A DNA stretch of 64,000 nt. Source: Ruegeria arenilitoris (GTDB lineage Bacteria > Pseudomonadota > Alphaproteobacteria > Rhodobacterales > Rhodobacteraceae). Location of the stretch: NCBI RefSeq assembly GCF_013035315.1, contig NZ_WQHP01000005.1, positions 320,001 through 384,000 on the forward strand, written 5' to 3'. The position numbers and the translations under genes are program-made. Under the pieces are notes generated by a model that worked only from the letters and a program-made list of their open reading frames with translations, made no database searches and had not been told where the DNA came from. Shown piece by piece: positions 8,919 through 16,367 of the stretch; positions within the stretch are counted from its first letter, which is position 1, and each line of letters begins with the position of its first letter.

Positions 8919-9417
8919 CCCTTTGTGGCGCGCAGCGCTGTTGACTATGATGCTGCTGGCCCCCGGTGGGCTTGCTGCATCCACGGTGGCGGCGCAACTG
9001 CCGAACGCCGAACTGCGTGGAACCGCAACGTTCCGCTATCTGGGACTGCCGGTCTATGACGCCAAGCTTTACACGCCCGGCGGCGCACCATTCAGCTGGA
9101 GCGAAGACTTTGGCCTGCAGCTGACCTACCGGCGCAACATCAAACAGAAAGCACTGGTTGAATCGACGCTGGATGAGATGACACGACAGGGCAACAGCGG
9201 AATGACGCAGGCGCAGCTGGAGACGTGCTTTCAGGCTGTAAGCAAAGGTGACAGCTATCTTGCGGTATCCGAAGGGCCGAACAAGGTCGGCTTCTGGCGT
9301 AACGGGCGCAAGACCTGCACCCTGTCGAGCCCCGGGGTCAAAAAGACGTTCATGTCGATCTTTCTTGGCGACAATACCAGATCCGCAAGCTTTACTCGGC
9401 AGTTAAAGGGCCAGTGA
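8872..9417 (+). CDS. Secreted chalcone isomerase-like domain protein
   Basis: 181 residues with a signal peptide (basic start, hydrophobic core LLTMMLLAPGGLAAS, likely cleavage after AAS or VAA). The mature part resembles bacterial chalcone isomerase-like proteins: FRYLGLPVYDAKLYTPGG, LQLTYRRNIKQKALVEST, and the C-terminal VGFWRNGRKTC...FLGDNTRS. No enzyme activity is established for these; a role with fatty acids is suggested by fold relatives. The chosen ATG overlaps the previous gene by 47 bases and has GGAG shortly upstream; a later ATG at 8947 would cut the signal peptide. Confidence 0.78.
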   Translation: MAILQKTRPSLSRPNNPLWRAALLTMMLLAPGGLAASTVAAQLPNAELRGTATFRYLGLPVYDAKLYTPGGAPFSWSEDFGLQLTYRRNIKQKALVESTLDEMTRQGNSGMTQAQLETCFQAVSKGDSYLAVSEGPNKVGFWRNGRKTCTLSSPGVKKTFMSIFLGDNTRSASFTRQLKGQ

Positions 9418-10640
9418 TGCTGTATCCACGGGTCAGCCTCTATGCGCTGATGCTCGCGGCGGCGGGTATTCCGCTGTATATCCACCTGCCGCGTTTTGCA
9501 GCGGTCAACCTAGGGATCAGCCTTGGGGTGATCGGCACCGCGTTGTTGGTGATCCGGCTGGTGGACCTGGTGCAAGACCCGTTGATTGGTTGGGCGATCG
9601 ACCGCTGGCCAGGTGGCCAGTTGTTGTTCGCTGCGCTTGCCGCGCTGGGTCTGGCGGTGGGCTTTCCGCTGCTCTTTGCCTTGCCCGAAGGTGCAAGTGT
9701 AACCTCGCTGATCCTGATCCTGATCCTGCTGTTCTCTGCCTACAGCCTTGGGACCATCCTGCTATACGGCCGCAGCGCCACGCTGGCCAAAAAGGCTGAC
9801 GCCAAAGAGCTGATGACACTGGCGGCGTTCCGAGAAGGCGGCCAGTTGGCGGGCGTTGTCATTGCCGCCAGCGCCCCGGCATTGTTCGTGGTCTTAGGGG
9901 CGGGTGCACAAGGATACCCCGCATTCGGGCTGTTCCTGGGCGTTCTGTCCGTCGTGACCATTACACTGACCTTTCCAATGTGGCGGCGCACGCCGATCAC
10001 CGGTGACGGTTTGTCCTTTGCCGGGTTAGGGCAAGCCGGGGCGCTGCGCCTACTGGCCCTGGCGTTGGTGAACAGCCTACCGGTTGCCATCACGTCGACT
10101 CTGTTTCTGTTTTTCGTCGAAGATCGCCTGCAGTTGCCCGGAAAAGCCGGTCCGTTGCTGATCCTGTTCTTCCTCAGTGCGGGGGCCTCCGTGCCGCTTT
10201 GGGCGCGTCTCAGCAATCGAATTGGCCCGAAACAGACTCTGATCATCGCGATGCCCCTGTCGATCGCCAGCTTCATCGGCGCTGCGATGCTGCCCGCGGG
10301 CGAGCTGTTGGGCTTTGCCCTGATCTGCCTTGCATCCGGCGCGGCATTAGGGGCTGATATGGTGGTTTTGCCCGCCATGTTCTCGGTCGTTTTGACCCGC
10401 GCCGGCCTGAACGCCTCGGCCGCGTTTGGGTTTTGGTCTTTTGCCGGCAAACTGGGCCTCGCGCTCGCTGCCTTTTTCACTCTGCCCCTGCTGGAGCGCA
10501 GCGGGTTCACACCCGGTCAGACAAACTCTGCACAAGCCCTGGACACACTCAACCTGGCTTATGCGGTGCTGCCCTGCATCCTGAAACTCGGCGCGTTTGG
10601 CATGGTCCTGACGCTGCCAACGGAGGTCTCAGCCAAATGA
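9417..10640 (+). CDS. MFS transporter of the GPH (glycoside-pentoside-hexuronide) type
   Basis: 407 residues with about twelve hydrophobic segments. DLVQDPLIGWAIDR in the first loop is the conserved cytoplasmic motif of the GPH cation-symporter group (family form D-x-x-x-D-P-x-x-G). The ATG overlaps the stop of the preceding gene as TGATG; a GTG one codon earlier is also open. Because it sits in a lipid-modification operon its substrate is more likely a lipid or lipid precursor than a sugar, but this is inference. A relative annotated as sugar/cation symporter is in the RpoE-dependent operon of R. sphaeroides. Confidence 0.85.
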   Translation: MLYPRVSLYALMLAAAGIPLYIHLPRFAAVNLGISLGVIGTALLVIRLVDLVQDPLIGWAIDRWPGGQLLFAALAALGLAVGFPLLFALPEGASVTSLILILILLFSAYSLGTILLYGRSATLAKKADAKELMTLAAFREGGQLAGVVIAASAPALFVVLGAGAQGYPAFGLFLGVLSVVTITLTFPMWRRTPITGDGLSFAGLGQAGALRLLALALVNSLPVAITSTLFLFFVEDRLQLPGKAGPLLILFFLSAGASVPLWARLSNRIGPKQTLIIAMPLSIASFIGAAMLPAGELLGFALICLASGAALGADMVVLPAMFSVVLTRAGLNASAAFGFWSFAGKLGLALAAFFTLPLLERSGFTPGQTNSAQALDTLNLAYAVLPCILKLGAFGMVLTLPTEVSAK

Positions 10641-11254
10641 AAACGCTTGTTGTAATACTGCTCGCTGTCCTTGCCGTATTTGTGGCCAAGAACAGGTTTC
10701 TGAGCTTTCGCTCGCAATCCCCGTCCGATTATACCGGCACCGGGCCCGCGTTTAAGATGAAAGAAGCCCTGAACGGAGAGATCCTGTCCGAGGGCTTGAT
10801 CTATGGGCCAAACGGAAAGATGTCGAACAGCTTCGTCGCCCGTATGGTGGGCGAATGGGACGGTAACACCGGTACACTGGCCGAATACTTCACCTACTCC
10901 AACGGCAAACAGATGACCCGTAAATGGTACCTGACACTGGGCGCCGGCAATACGTTCACCGCAACGGCGGACGACATCGTTGGCGAAGGCAAAGGCACAA
11001 TATCGGGATCGACCGTCAAGCTGACCTACCGCATCATCCTGCCCGAAGACGCGGGTGGCCATACTTTGGACGTCACGGACTGGATGTATCTCACTGAAAA
11101 CGGCGTGATCATGAACAGATCCGAAATGCGCAAATTCGGCATCAAGGTCGCCGAACTGATCGCCACCATGCGTCCCGCGCCCGAGGTTCAAACCGCCCAT
11201 GTCAGCGGCGCAAACGGGTACGATGCGGATGCCGAGCAAAGGCCGATCCAATGA
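10637..11254 (+). CDS. DUF3833-family protein, membrane-anchored
   Basis: 205 residues. The ATG overlaps the previous stop as ATGA and has GGAGG eleven bases before it. A single hydrophobic N-terminal segment (LVVILLAVLAVFVAKN) should anchor or export it. The rest has the DUF3833 pattern: EALNGEILSEGLIYGPNG, a beta-rich body, and DWMYLTENGVIMNRSEMRKFGIKVAEL. The family is unstudied but recurs with flavin oxidase and cyclopropane synthase-like genes. A second, diverged copy follows directly, so the pair probably arose by duplication. The last 30 residues are polar and not part of the domain. Confidence 0.82.
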   Translation: MKTLVVILLAVLAVFVAKNRFLSFRSQSPSDYTGTGPAFKMKEALNGEILSEGLIYGPNGKMSNSFVARMVGEWDGNTGTLAEYFTYSNGKQMTRKWYLTLGAGNTFTATADDIVGEGKGTISGSTVKLTYRIILPEDAGGHTLDVTDWMYLTENGVIMNRSEMRKFGIKVAELIATMRPAPEVQTAHVSGANGYDADAEQRPIQ

Positions 11255-11793
11255 CGCGGCGTCGGTTCCTTATCGCGGGGCTTGGGATCGCAGGCCTTGC
11301 CGTTTTGACCGCTTGCTCGGCCAAGCCGCGCGTGCCCAAAACGTTCCTGTCAGACCGGCAATTGAACCTGGAAGAGTTCTTCGAAGGTAAAACCGTCGCC
11401 TATGGTCAGTTCCAGGATGTGTTGGGCAATGTCCCCCGCCGCTTTACGGTGGATATCGACGGCACATGGGATGGCAAAACACTGACCCTGGTCGAAGATT
11501 TTGTCTACGATGACGGCGCCACGGAACAGCGTATATGGACCCTGACCAAAACCGGCGAGGACACCTGGACTGGCACCGCCCCCGGTGTGCTGGGCACGGC
11601 CAGTGGCGTCGAGCGCGGCGATACGTTCAACTGGAAGTACAAGATTGACCTGCCGGTGAAAGAGGGGACCATGCGGGTCAACTTTGACGACTGGATGTGG
11701 CTCTTGGAAGATGACCGCCTGCTGAACCGCGCCTATGTCTCGCGCTTTGGAGTCCGGCTGGGCGAGGTCATTTTGTTCTTTGAAAAGAAATAA
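11251..11793 (+). CDS. DUF3833-family lipoprotein
   Basis: 180 residues, joined to the preceding gene by an ATGA overlap. The N-terminus has twin arginines (TRRRFLIAG) and a lipobox LTAC at about residues 19-22, so it is a lipoprotein possibly exported by Tat. The body repeats the DUF3833 pattern (NLEEFFEGKTVAYGQF, then DWMWLLEDDRLLNRAYVSRFGVRLGEV) seen in the upstream gene, but the two differ strongly otherwise. It is the last gene of the operon and is followed by a bidirectional terminator. Confidence 0.82.
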   Translation: MTRRRFLIAGLGIAGLAVLTACSAKPRVPKTFLSDRQLNLEEFFEGKTVAYGQFQDVLGNVPRRFTVDIDGTWDGKTLTLVEDFVYDDGATEQRIWTLTKTGEDTWTGTAPGVLGTASGVERGDTFNWKYKIDLPVKEGTMRVNFDDWMWLLEDDRLLNRAYVSRFGVRLGEVILFFEKK

Positions 11794-11794
11794 A

Positions 11795-11822
11795 AAAGGG
11801 CGGACCTCATGGCCCGCCCTTT
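11795..11822. terminator. Bidirectional terminator between DUF3833 and porin genes
   Basis: AAAGGGCGG (11795-11803) pairs with CCGCCCTTT (11814-11822) around a ten-base loop. It is flanked by A on the left and T on the right, and lies between two convergent genes, so it can serve both strands. Confidence 0.85.
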
Positions 11823-11844
11823 GAACACTCAGGTTCAGGTCAAC

Positions 11845-12858
11845 TTAGAAGTTGAACTGCGCACCAAAGTCAGCGCGGATGCGGCCGTCTGCATCACCCG
11901 TTTTGATTTCGCCGACACCACCGCGCAGCGATGCACCGCCGCCCAGATCGTAGATGACGCCGACACCGATGTTGCGCTCATCTTCGTCAGCCGAACCGTC
12001 ACCGTAAGCAAACTGCAGGGTGGTAGCAGCGCCAAGGTTGTAGGCCAGCGACAGACCATATGCAGTGCCGTTCTCGGCAGCGTTCACAACGTCATCGTCC
12101 GCGACGAACAGAGTACCCGAGAAGTCGCCGAACTCGGCACCCAGGGTCAGAACGGTCAGCGACTGCTTTTCGCTGTTGCTGTTCACAGTTGCTTTGGTTT
12201 CACCATAGGCCAAAGCAGCGGTGATGTTGTTGAAGGTGTAAGTTGCGCTGACGTCCCAACGGTCGCCATCCTGCGGAACACCATCGACTGCGAAAGTCGC
12301 TTGGTCATACGACGCGCCAAAGGCGAAGTCGCCGACTGCGTACTGGAAGAACACAGCGTTGGCACCCGAACCGGTCGAGGTGTACTCGAGGAACTCGTAG
12401 TTCACGCCCGAATACTGACCCAGGAACTCTTCCAGACCGGGCTCGTTACCGAAGTAGTTTGCCAGGTTGTCGAAGGAACCAGCAACGTTGCCCGCGTCAA
12501 CACGCAGACCACCGTAGATGACCGAGAAACGCGCACCGTTCAGACCGGCGCGTTCCTGCTCGCCGTTGCCGGAATTGTCGTCAGCCTGCAGGCGGACACG
12601 CGCCTGGAACTCAACGCCGCCATCAGTTTCGGCGGAGCCGTCGATGTTCAGGCGGAAACGCGAGACCAGAATGGTGTTGTCGGTATCAACCGTCGCGGTA
12701 CCAGTTGTACCAGTCGCGGTGTCGATGTTTGTTACGGTGCCGGTACGGTCTTCTTGGTAGCCAATACCAAAACGGCCGTAACCGCTGAAACGGACGTCAG
12801 CTGCTGCAACGCTTGCGGTTGCGACCAGTGCCGTCGATGCAATGAGAAGTTTTTTCAT
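11845..12858 (-). CDS. Outer-membrane porin (Rhodobacter type)
   Basis: 337 residues. A standard signal peptide (MKKLLIASTALVATASVAAA) is followed by DVRFSGYGRFGIGY, the first strand typical of alphaproteobacterial general porins. The body alternates polar and aromatic residues as in a 16-strand barrel and ends in a C-terminal phenylalanine (RADFGAQFNF), the outer-membrane assembly signal. It should form a diffusion pore for small hydrophilic solutes. Codon use is strongly biased, suggesting high expression. A long reading frame on the opposite strand is a by-product of that bias. The gene has an unusually long AT-rich upstream region. Confidence 0.92.
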   Translation of the reverse strand: MKKLLIASTALVATASVAAADVRFSGYGRFGIGYQEDRTGTVTNIDTATGTTGTATVDTDNTILVSRFRLNIDGSAETDGGVEFQARVRLQADDNSGNGEQERAGLNGARFSVIYGGLRVDAGNVAGSFDNLANYFGNEPGLEEFLGQYSGVNYEFLEYTSTGSGANAVFFQYAVGDFAFGASYDQATFAVDGVPQDGDRWDVSATYTFNNITAALAYGETKATVNSNSEKQSLTVLTLGAEFGDFSGTLFVADDDVVNAAENGTAYGLSLAYNLGAATTLQFAYGDGSADEDERNIGVGVIYDLGGGASLRGGVGEIKTGDADGRIRADFGAQFNF

Positions 12859-13237
12859 GGTAAACCCATAAGTTTTGAGAGGAGTGCAGCCACCGAAGCG
12901 GCTGCGGGCCTATTCGGATAATTTCCGTGCGCCTGCAATGGTTTCGCCGAATTTCATTGGGATCACACTGATACTTGTGGCATCTTTGCAAATGCGGGAA
13001 AACAGCCGAAACCCAAATTCTCAAGCAATTTCGCGTATTTCGTAGTCAGCTGTATTTCATTACAAAGAATTGATCACAGAAATGCGACGACACCCATTTA
13101 AATGCCAAATTTTTTACATGTCGGCAATTGCGGCAAAAGGCAGCCTCGCTGCATGATCGGATTCACTTGTTGATTCAGGCGGAATTCCGCTCAAAGGCCT
13201 TATTTTTAAGCGTGAAATGGCGTATCGGGTATCCCGA
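12859..13237. other. Intergenic region upstream of porin (379 bases)
   Basis: No gene is seen. It holds a hairpin in the porin leader (GCAGCC at 12886-12891 with GGCTGC at 12900-12905), an AT-rich probable promoter stretch around 13020-13110, a perfect 12-base palindrome GCGGAATTCCGC at 13179-13190, and the tonB-end hairpin listed separately. Confidence 0.5.
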
Positions 13238-13238
13238 T
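13224..13238 (-). terminator. Possible terminator hairpin at the tonB stop
   Basis: ATCGGG and CCCGAT pair around TAT and abut the stop codon of the leftward TonB-like gene. There is no good T run after it, so termination is uncertain. Confidence 0.35.
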
Positions 13239-14380
13239 CAGTTGCTTGTATAGAAGAAGGACAGCTTGCGGCTGACCCCCCCTGGCGGCAGCGGAAACGG
13301 CGATGCGGCCTGCACCTGCGCACGGGCGGCGCGGTCAACTTCGGCCGATCCGGAACTGTCCACGATATCAACCCAGGCCAGTGTTCCATCCGGGTTTATT
13401 TCGAAAAACACCTTTGCGAACCCGCGGGCAGATACAAAGACCACGGGGGCCCGGTTCAGATGGACCAGAACCTCACCAGCATAGTTGGTCGTGTCCGAGT
13501 TACCGGGTCCACGCCCGCCCGAACGGCTGCCGCTATTGCCGGATGTAAAAGCATCCAGCCCTTCACGTCTGTAGGCATAGAGCGGCGACTCGACCTCTTC
13601 GGACGGGAATTGCAGCGCGCTGAAATCCCGTGCGCCACCCTGCACGCCTCTGCGTTGAGCTGTCGGTTGGCGTTCGGGGCGTTGGGGCCGGATCGAAGAG
13701 GTCACCGCCAGCTCGGTCCCATCCGTCGCGGCTTCTGGCGCTGGTTCCGGCGACGCTTCGGGGCTCTCGGGGTCAATCGCCTCAGTTTCCAGCGGGACAA
13801 CTGGAATTGCGGTTTCGGGCGAAGGTGCAACCGGCAAGGCTGCCAGCTCCTGCGGCTCGGGGGCCACCGGCTGAACCTCTGTTGCGACCTCGGGCTGGGT
13901 GACGTCCGCTTCAGGGGTTCCCTCAGGCAACTCCGTTACGGTTTCCGGCTCCTCCTCGGGGGTTTCTTCTGCCTCATCACTGGCAACGGCAGCGCCTTCG
14001 GAGGTGTTTTCAGTCTCTAACACTTCCGGTTCAACCGGTTCGGTGACCACCGGATCGACAACCTCGGCCTCGCCAAGGTCGGGCGCGGACACTCGCTCGG
14101 GGTTTTCCGAAGCCACAAGCGCCTCGCTGACCGGAATCTCGGGTTCTTCGGGTGGCGTTTCCAGCGGCGGTTCGGGCTCTTCGGCCGGTTCTGGCTCGAC
14201 CGGGTCGGCTATAACCTCGGCCAGATCTTCGAACGTCGTGCTCAGTTCGACGGACTCACTCCCCGGTGAACCTGACAGATCGCTGGAAGATCGCGGGGCA
14301 GTAAAGCTCAACCCCATCAGGTGCAGGATCAGCGACACCAGAATGGCGATCGCCGCAATGAAGGCCGACCGCCGGATCAT
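13238..14380 (-). CDS. tonB: TonB-family energy transducer
   Basis: 380 residues. One N-terminal membrane helix (AFIAAIAILVSLILHLMGL) carries the histidine expected for contact with ExbB/ExbD. Residues about 40-260 are a very acidic, proline-rich linker, longer than in most TonB proteins. The last 90 residues form the TonB C-terminal fold (VHLNRAPVVFVSARGFAKVFFEI, SSGSAEVDRAARAQVQAASPFPLPPGG). It should carry proton-motive energy from the inner membrane to outer-membrane receptors; no receptor gene is in the window. It overlaps exbD by ATGA and ends a five-gene operon. Symbol by family, not by characterised orthology. Confidence 0.85.
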   Translation of the reverse strand: MIRRSAFIAAIAILVSLILHLMGLSFTAPRSSSDLSGSPGSESVELSTTFEDLAEVIADPVEPEPAEEPEPPLETPPEEPEIPVSEALVASENPERVSAPDLGEAEVVDPVVTEPVEPEVLETENTSEGAAVASDEAEETPEEEPETVTELPEGTPEADVTQPEVATEVQPVAPEPQELAALPVAPSPETAIPVVPLETEAIDPESPEASPEPAPEAATDGTELAVTSSIRPQRPERQPTAQRRGVQGGARDFSALQFPSEEVESPLYAYRREGLDAFTSGNSGSRSGGRGPGNSDTTNYAGEVLVHLNRAPVVFVSARGFAKVFFEINPDGTLAWVDIVDSSGSAEVDRAARAQVQAASPFPLPPGGVSRKLSFFYTSN

Positions 14381-14754
14381 TCCAGAGCCTTCTCGGTCAC
14401 GACAAGGACCGATGTGGCCCCCAAACGGCGAAACGCTCCAGTCACCTCAATGAGCCGAGGTCCTGGGGCATTCCGGTCGGGGACAATACGCACGGCTTCC
14501 GATCCACGGCCCTGCATATGGGTTTCGGGATCGGTTGGAGTGCCGCGAAAACTCAGCGTTCCATCCGCATGCAGGACCAGGGCGTCGGGCGGTTCTCGCC
14601 CCTCCAGATCGGCCGTTTTGACCAATTCGAGATCAGGATCCAGCGGCGGTGCCAGCGTGCCGGTCAGCAGAAAAAAGATCAGCATCAGAAACACGACATT
14701 GATCAGCGCAATCGTCGAGTCGCGTCTGCGTTTGGGCCGCCTATACCTGATCAT
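14377..14754 (-). CDS. exbD: ExbD/TolR-family protein (second copy)
   Basis: 125 residues with one N-terminal transmembrane helix (ALINVVFLMLIFFLLTGTL) preceded by a basic cytoplasmic stretch, then a periplasmic domain of about 85 residues. The membrane-helix aspartate usual in ExbD (D-V-x-x-L-L) is replaced by asparagine here (LINVVFLML), unlike the neighbouring copy. It couples with ExbB to drive TonB by the proton motive force. ATGA overlaps join it to both neighbours, so translation is coupled. Confidence 0.85.
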   Translation of the reverse strand: MIRYRRPKRRRDSTIALINVVFLMLIFFLLTGTLAPPLDPDLELVKTADLEGREPPDALVLHADGTLSFRGTPTDPETHMQGRGSEAVRIVPDRNAPGPRLIEVTGAFRRLGATSVLVVTEKALE

Positions 14755-15116
14755 TCCAGCACCAACACGCTAAGCCCTTCACGGCCGCGCAGCCGGACAA
14801 GCACGTCGATGACACGCTGAGCGGTCGTGTCCGGATCAAGGCTAATCAGCACCTGACCGGTTTCCAGCTGCGTCTCAAGATCGCTCAGGGACACCGGTTG
14901 CCCGTTCAGCACCAACCGCTCAGTTCCCAACTGCAAAAACAGCCGCTTGGTCGGCGTGTCCGAAGTGGCGCTGCCGCCAACCGCGTTGCTCAGCTCAATC
15001 TCGCCGTACTTCGAAAAGGTCGAGGACAGCATGAAGAACAGCAACAGCAGAAAGATCACGTCGATGAGCGGTGTCATCGACATCGGACGTCTGACAAAGG
15101 GTGCAGCGTTACGCAT
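14751..15116 (-). CDS. exbD: ExbD/TolR-family protein (first copy)
   Basis: 121 residues with the standard topology: a short basic N-terminus, one transmembrane helix containing the proton-path aspartate (MTPLIDVIFLLLLFFMLSS), and a periplasmic domain. It overlaps exbB by eight bases and the second exbD by four. Two different ExbD proteins next to one ExbB suggest a hetero-oligomeric motor; only this copy keeps the aspartate. Confidence 0.88.
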   Translation of the reverse strand: MRNAAPFVRRPMSMTPLIDVIFLLLLFFMLSSTFSKYGEIELSNAVGGSATSDTPTKRLFLQLGTERLVLNGQPVSLSDLETQLETGQVLISLDPDTTAQRVIDVLVRLRGREGLSVLVLE

Positions 15117-15774
15117 GTCCAGGCGCAGTCACCATCGCCCGGTTTTCATCGGCCTGCGGAACAGCCTGACCCGGCACCAGAATGGTACGCAGCGCCTTGT
15201 CCGCAAAAACCCGTTCGCGCGCGGTGCGGCTTTCAAACCAGGACAAGACCATCGAGGTCGGCATCGCTACGGCCAACCCCACAGCGGTTGTCATGAGCGC
15301 CACCCAGATCCCACCCGCCAGCAGCGAAGGATCAACGGACGATCCTGCTGATTGCAGGCTCTGAAACGCCTCGATCATCCCCAGAACAGTGCCGAACAGC
15401 CCGAGCAGAGGTGCAAGCTGGGCCACAGTGTCCAACAGACGGAACCCGCGTTCCAGACCGGCCAGCGCCAGACCGGCTTCGGCATCCAGCCGCTGATCCA
15501 AACCTGGTGTATCGGGTGCCTCCATCGCGACTTGAACCAGCGGGGCCAGATAGCTGCGGCTTTGGGCCAGACGCGCACGCGCAGTCGCGGCGTCGCCTGC
15601 ATCCCAAGCGGCCAGCGCTTCGGACAAAACCCGGTGCCGTCCGACGCCGGATGCCGCAAACTGCCAGAACTTGTAGAGCGTGACTGACAAGGTCACCACC
15701 GACATTGCGATCAGGATGGCAACAACCGGCCCGCCCAGATCCAGAATTTCGCGCAAGGCGTCAAAGGGGCTCAT
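15109..15774 (-). CDS. exbB: MotA/TolQ/ExbB proton channel family protein
   Basis: 221 residues with three hydrophobic segments: one near the N-terminus (VVAILIAMSVVTLSVTLYKFW) and two in the second half (LAPLLGLFGTVLGMIEAF and GGIWVALMTTAVGLAVAMPTSM), which form the ExbB signature around the proton path. It forms the inner-membrane motor with the two ExbD proteins and TonB. It is the second gene of the operon, joined to the upstream secreted protein by ATGA. Confidence 0.9.
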   Translation of the reverse strand: MSPFDALREILDLGGPVVAILIAMSVVTLSVTLYKFWQFAASGVGRHRVLSEALAAWDAGDAATARARLAQSRSYLAPLVQVAMEAPDTPGLDQRLDAEAGLALAGLERGFRLLDTVAQLAPLLGLFGTVLGMIEAFQSLQSAGSSVDPSLLAGGIWVALMTTAVGLAVAMPTSMVLSWFESRTARERVFADKALRTILVPGQAVPQADENRAMVTAPGHA

Positions 15775-16199
15775 CCGATCAACTCCACATCTGTACGACT
15801 TTGCAGTTTCAACCCGTCCTCGCAGATCGAACTGTCCTCACCGGCCACGGTGCAGGTGTTGGTGCCATTGATCAGCGCCCTGCCGACAGCGCTGCACGCC
15901 ATGCCCGGCAAGTCGAACTGGCGCACCCGAAGCCGATCGGCGGGAAGATCACGGAAATTGAAAAGCGAAAAGCTGACAACACTGCCGGAGGCGTCAAAAA
16001 TCACCGTCTCAAAGCTGGCTTCGTCAATGGCCGTCCCGGTTTGGTTTTCCACGACGAAGGTCAGTCGGCACGACGAGCCGACATCCTGAACCGTATTCAA
16101 TTCAATCTGCAACCCGCCCGCCGCCTCAGATTGCGCGATGGCTACGACCGGCAAAGAGCAGAGTGACAAGGCAGCAAAAACTGGGCGGAGAAACAACAT
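15771..16199 (-). CDS. Secreted protein of unknown function, first gene of the TonB operon
   Basis: 142 residues with a clear signal peptide (MLFLRPVFAALSLCSLPVVAIAQ). The mature part is a beta-rich domain with four cysteines (SSCRL, GMACS, NTCTV, SSICED) suggesting two disulfides, and the text CRLTFVVENQTGTAIDEASFE resembles an immunoglobulin-like fold. I do not recognise a named family. Overlap with exbB implies that it is made with the energy transducer and may act with it in the periplasm; that is inference. Confidence 0.75.
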   Translation of the reverse strand: MLFLRPVFAALSLCSLPVVAIAQSEAAGGLQIELNTVQDVGSSCRLTFVVENQTGTAIDEASFETVIFDASGSVVSFSLFNFRDLPADRLRVRQFDLPGMACSAVGRALINGTNTCTVAGEDSSICEDGLKLQSRTDVELIG

Positions 16200-16367
16200 T
16201 GGCGCGCTCCCGTTTGTTCAACGCGGACATCAAGGGCCGGCGAAGCTCCGCTGGCGTGATTCAGACATAGCTAAGACCCAAACAGTGTTAAAGAGTACTC
16301 GACATCATTGTGAAGAGGCAGCGAACCAGAACATTGAAATCCCATGGTTGTCTGGCGGGCCGCTCGG

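Noticed and set aside
11809-12921. Plus-strand open frame of 370 codons opposite the porin gene
   Set aside because: Fully antisense to a clear porin, begins in the terminator, and its composition mirrors the porin codons.
12950-12990. A further TGATCC in the porin upstream region as a possible RpoE promoter
   Set aside because: The sequence 18 bases downstream (CCATTG) does not resemble the -10 element.
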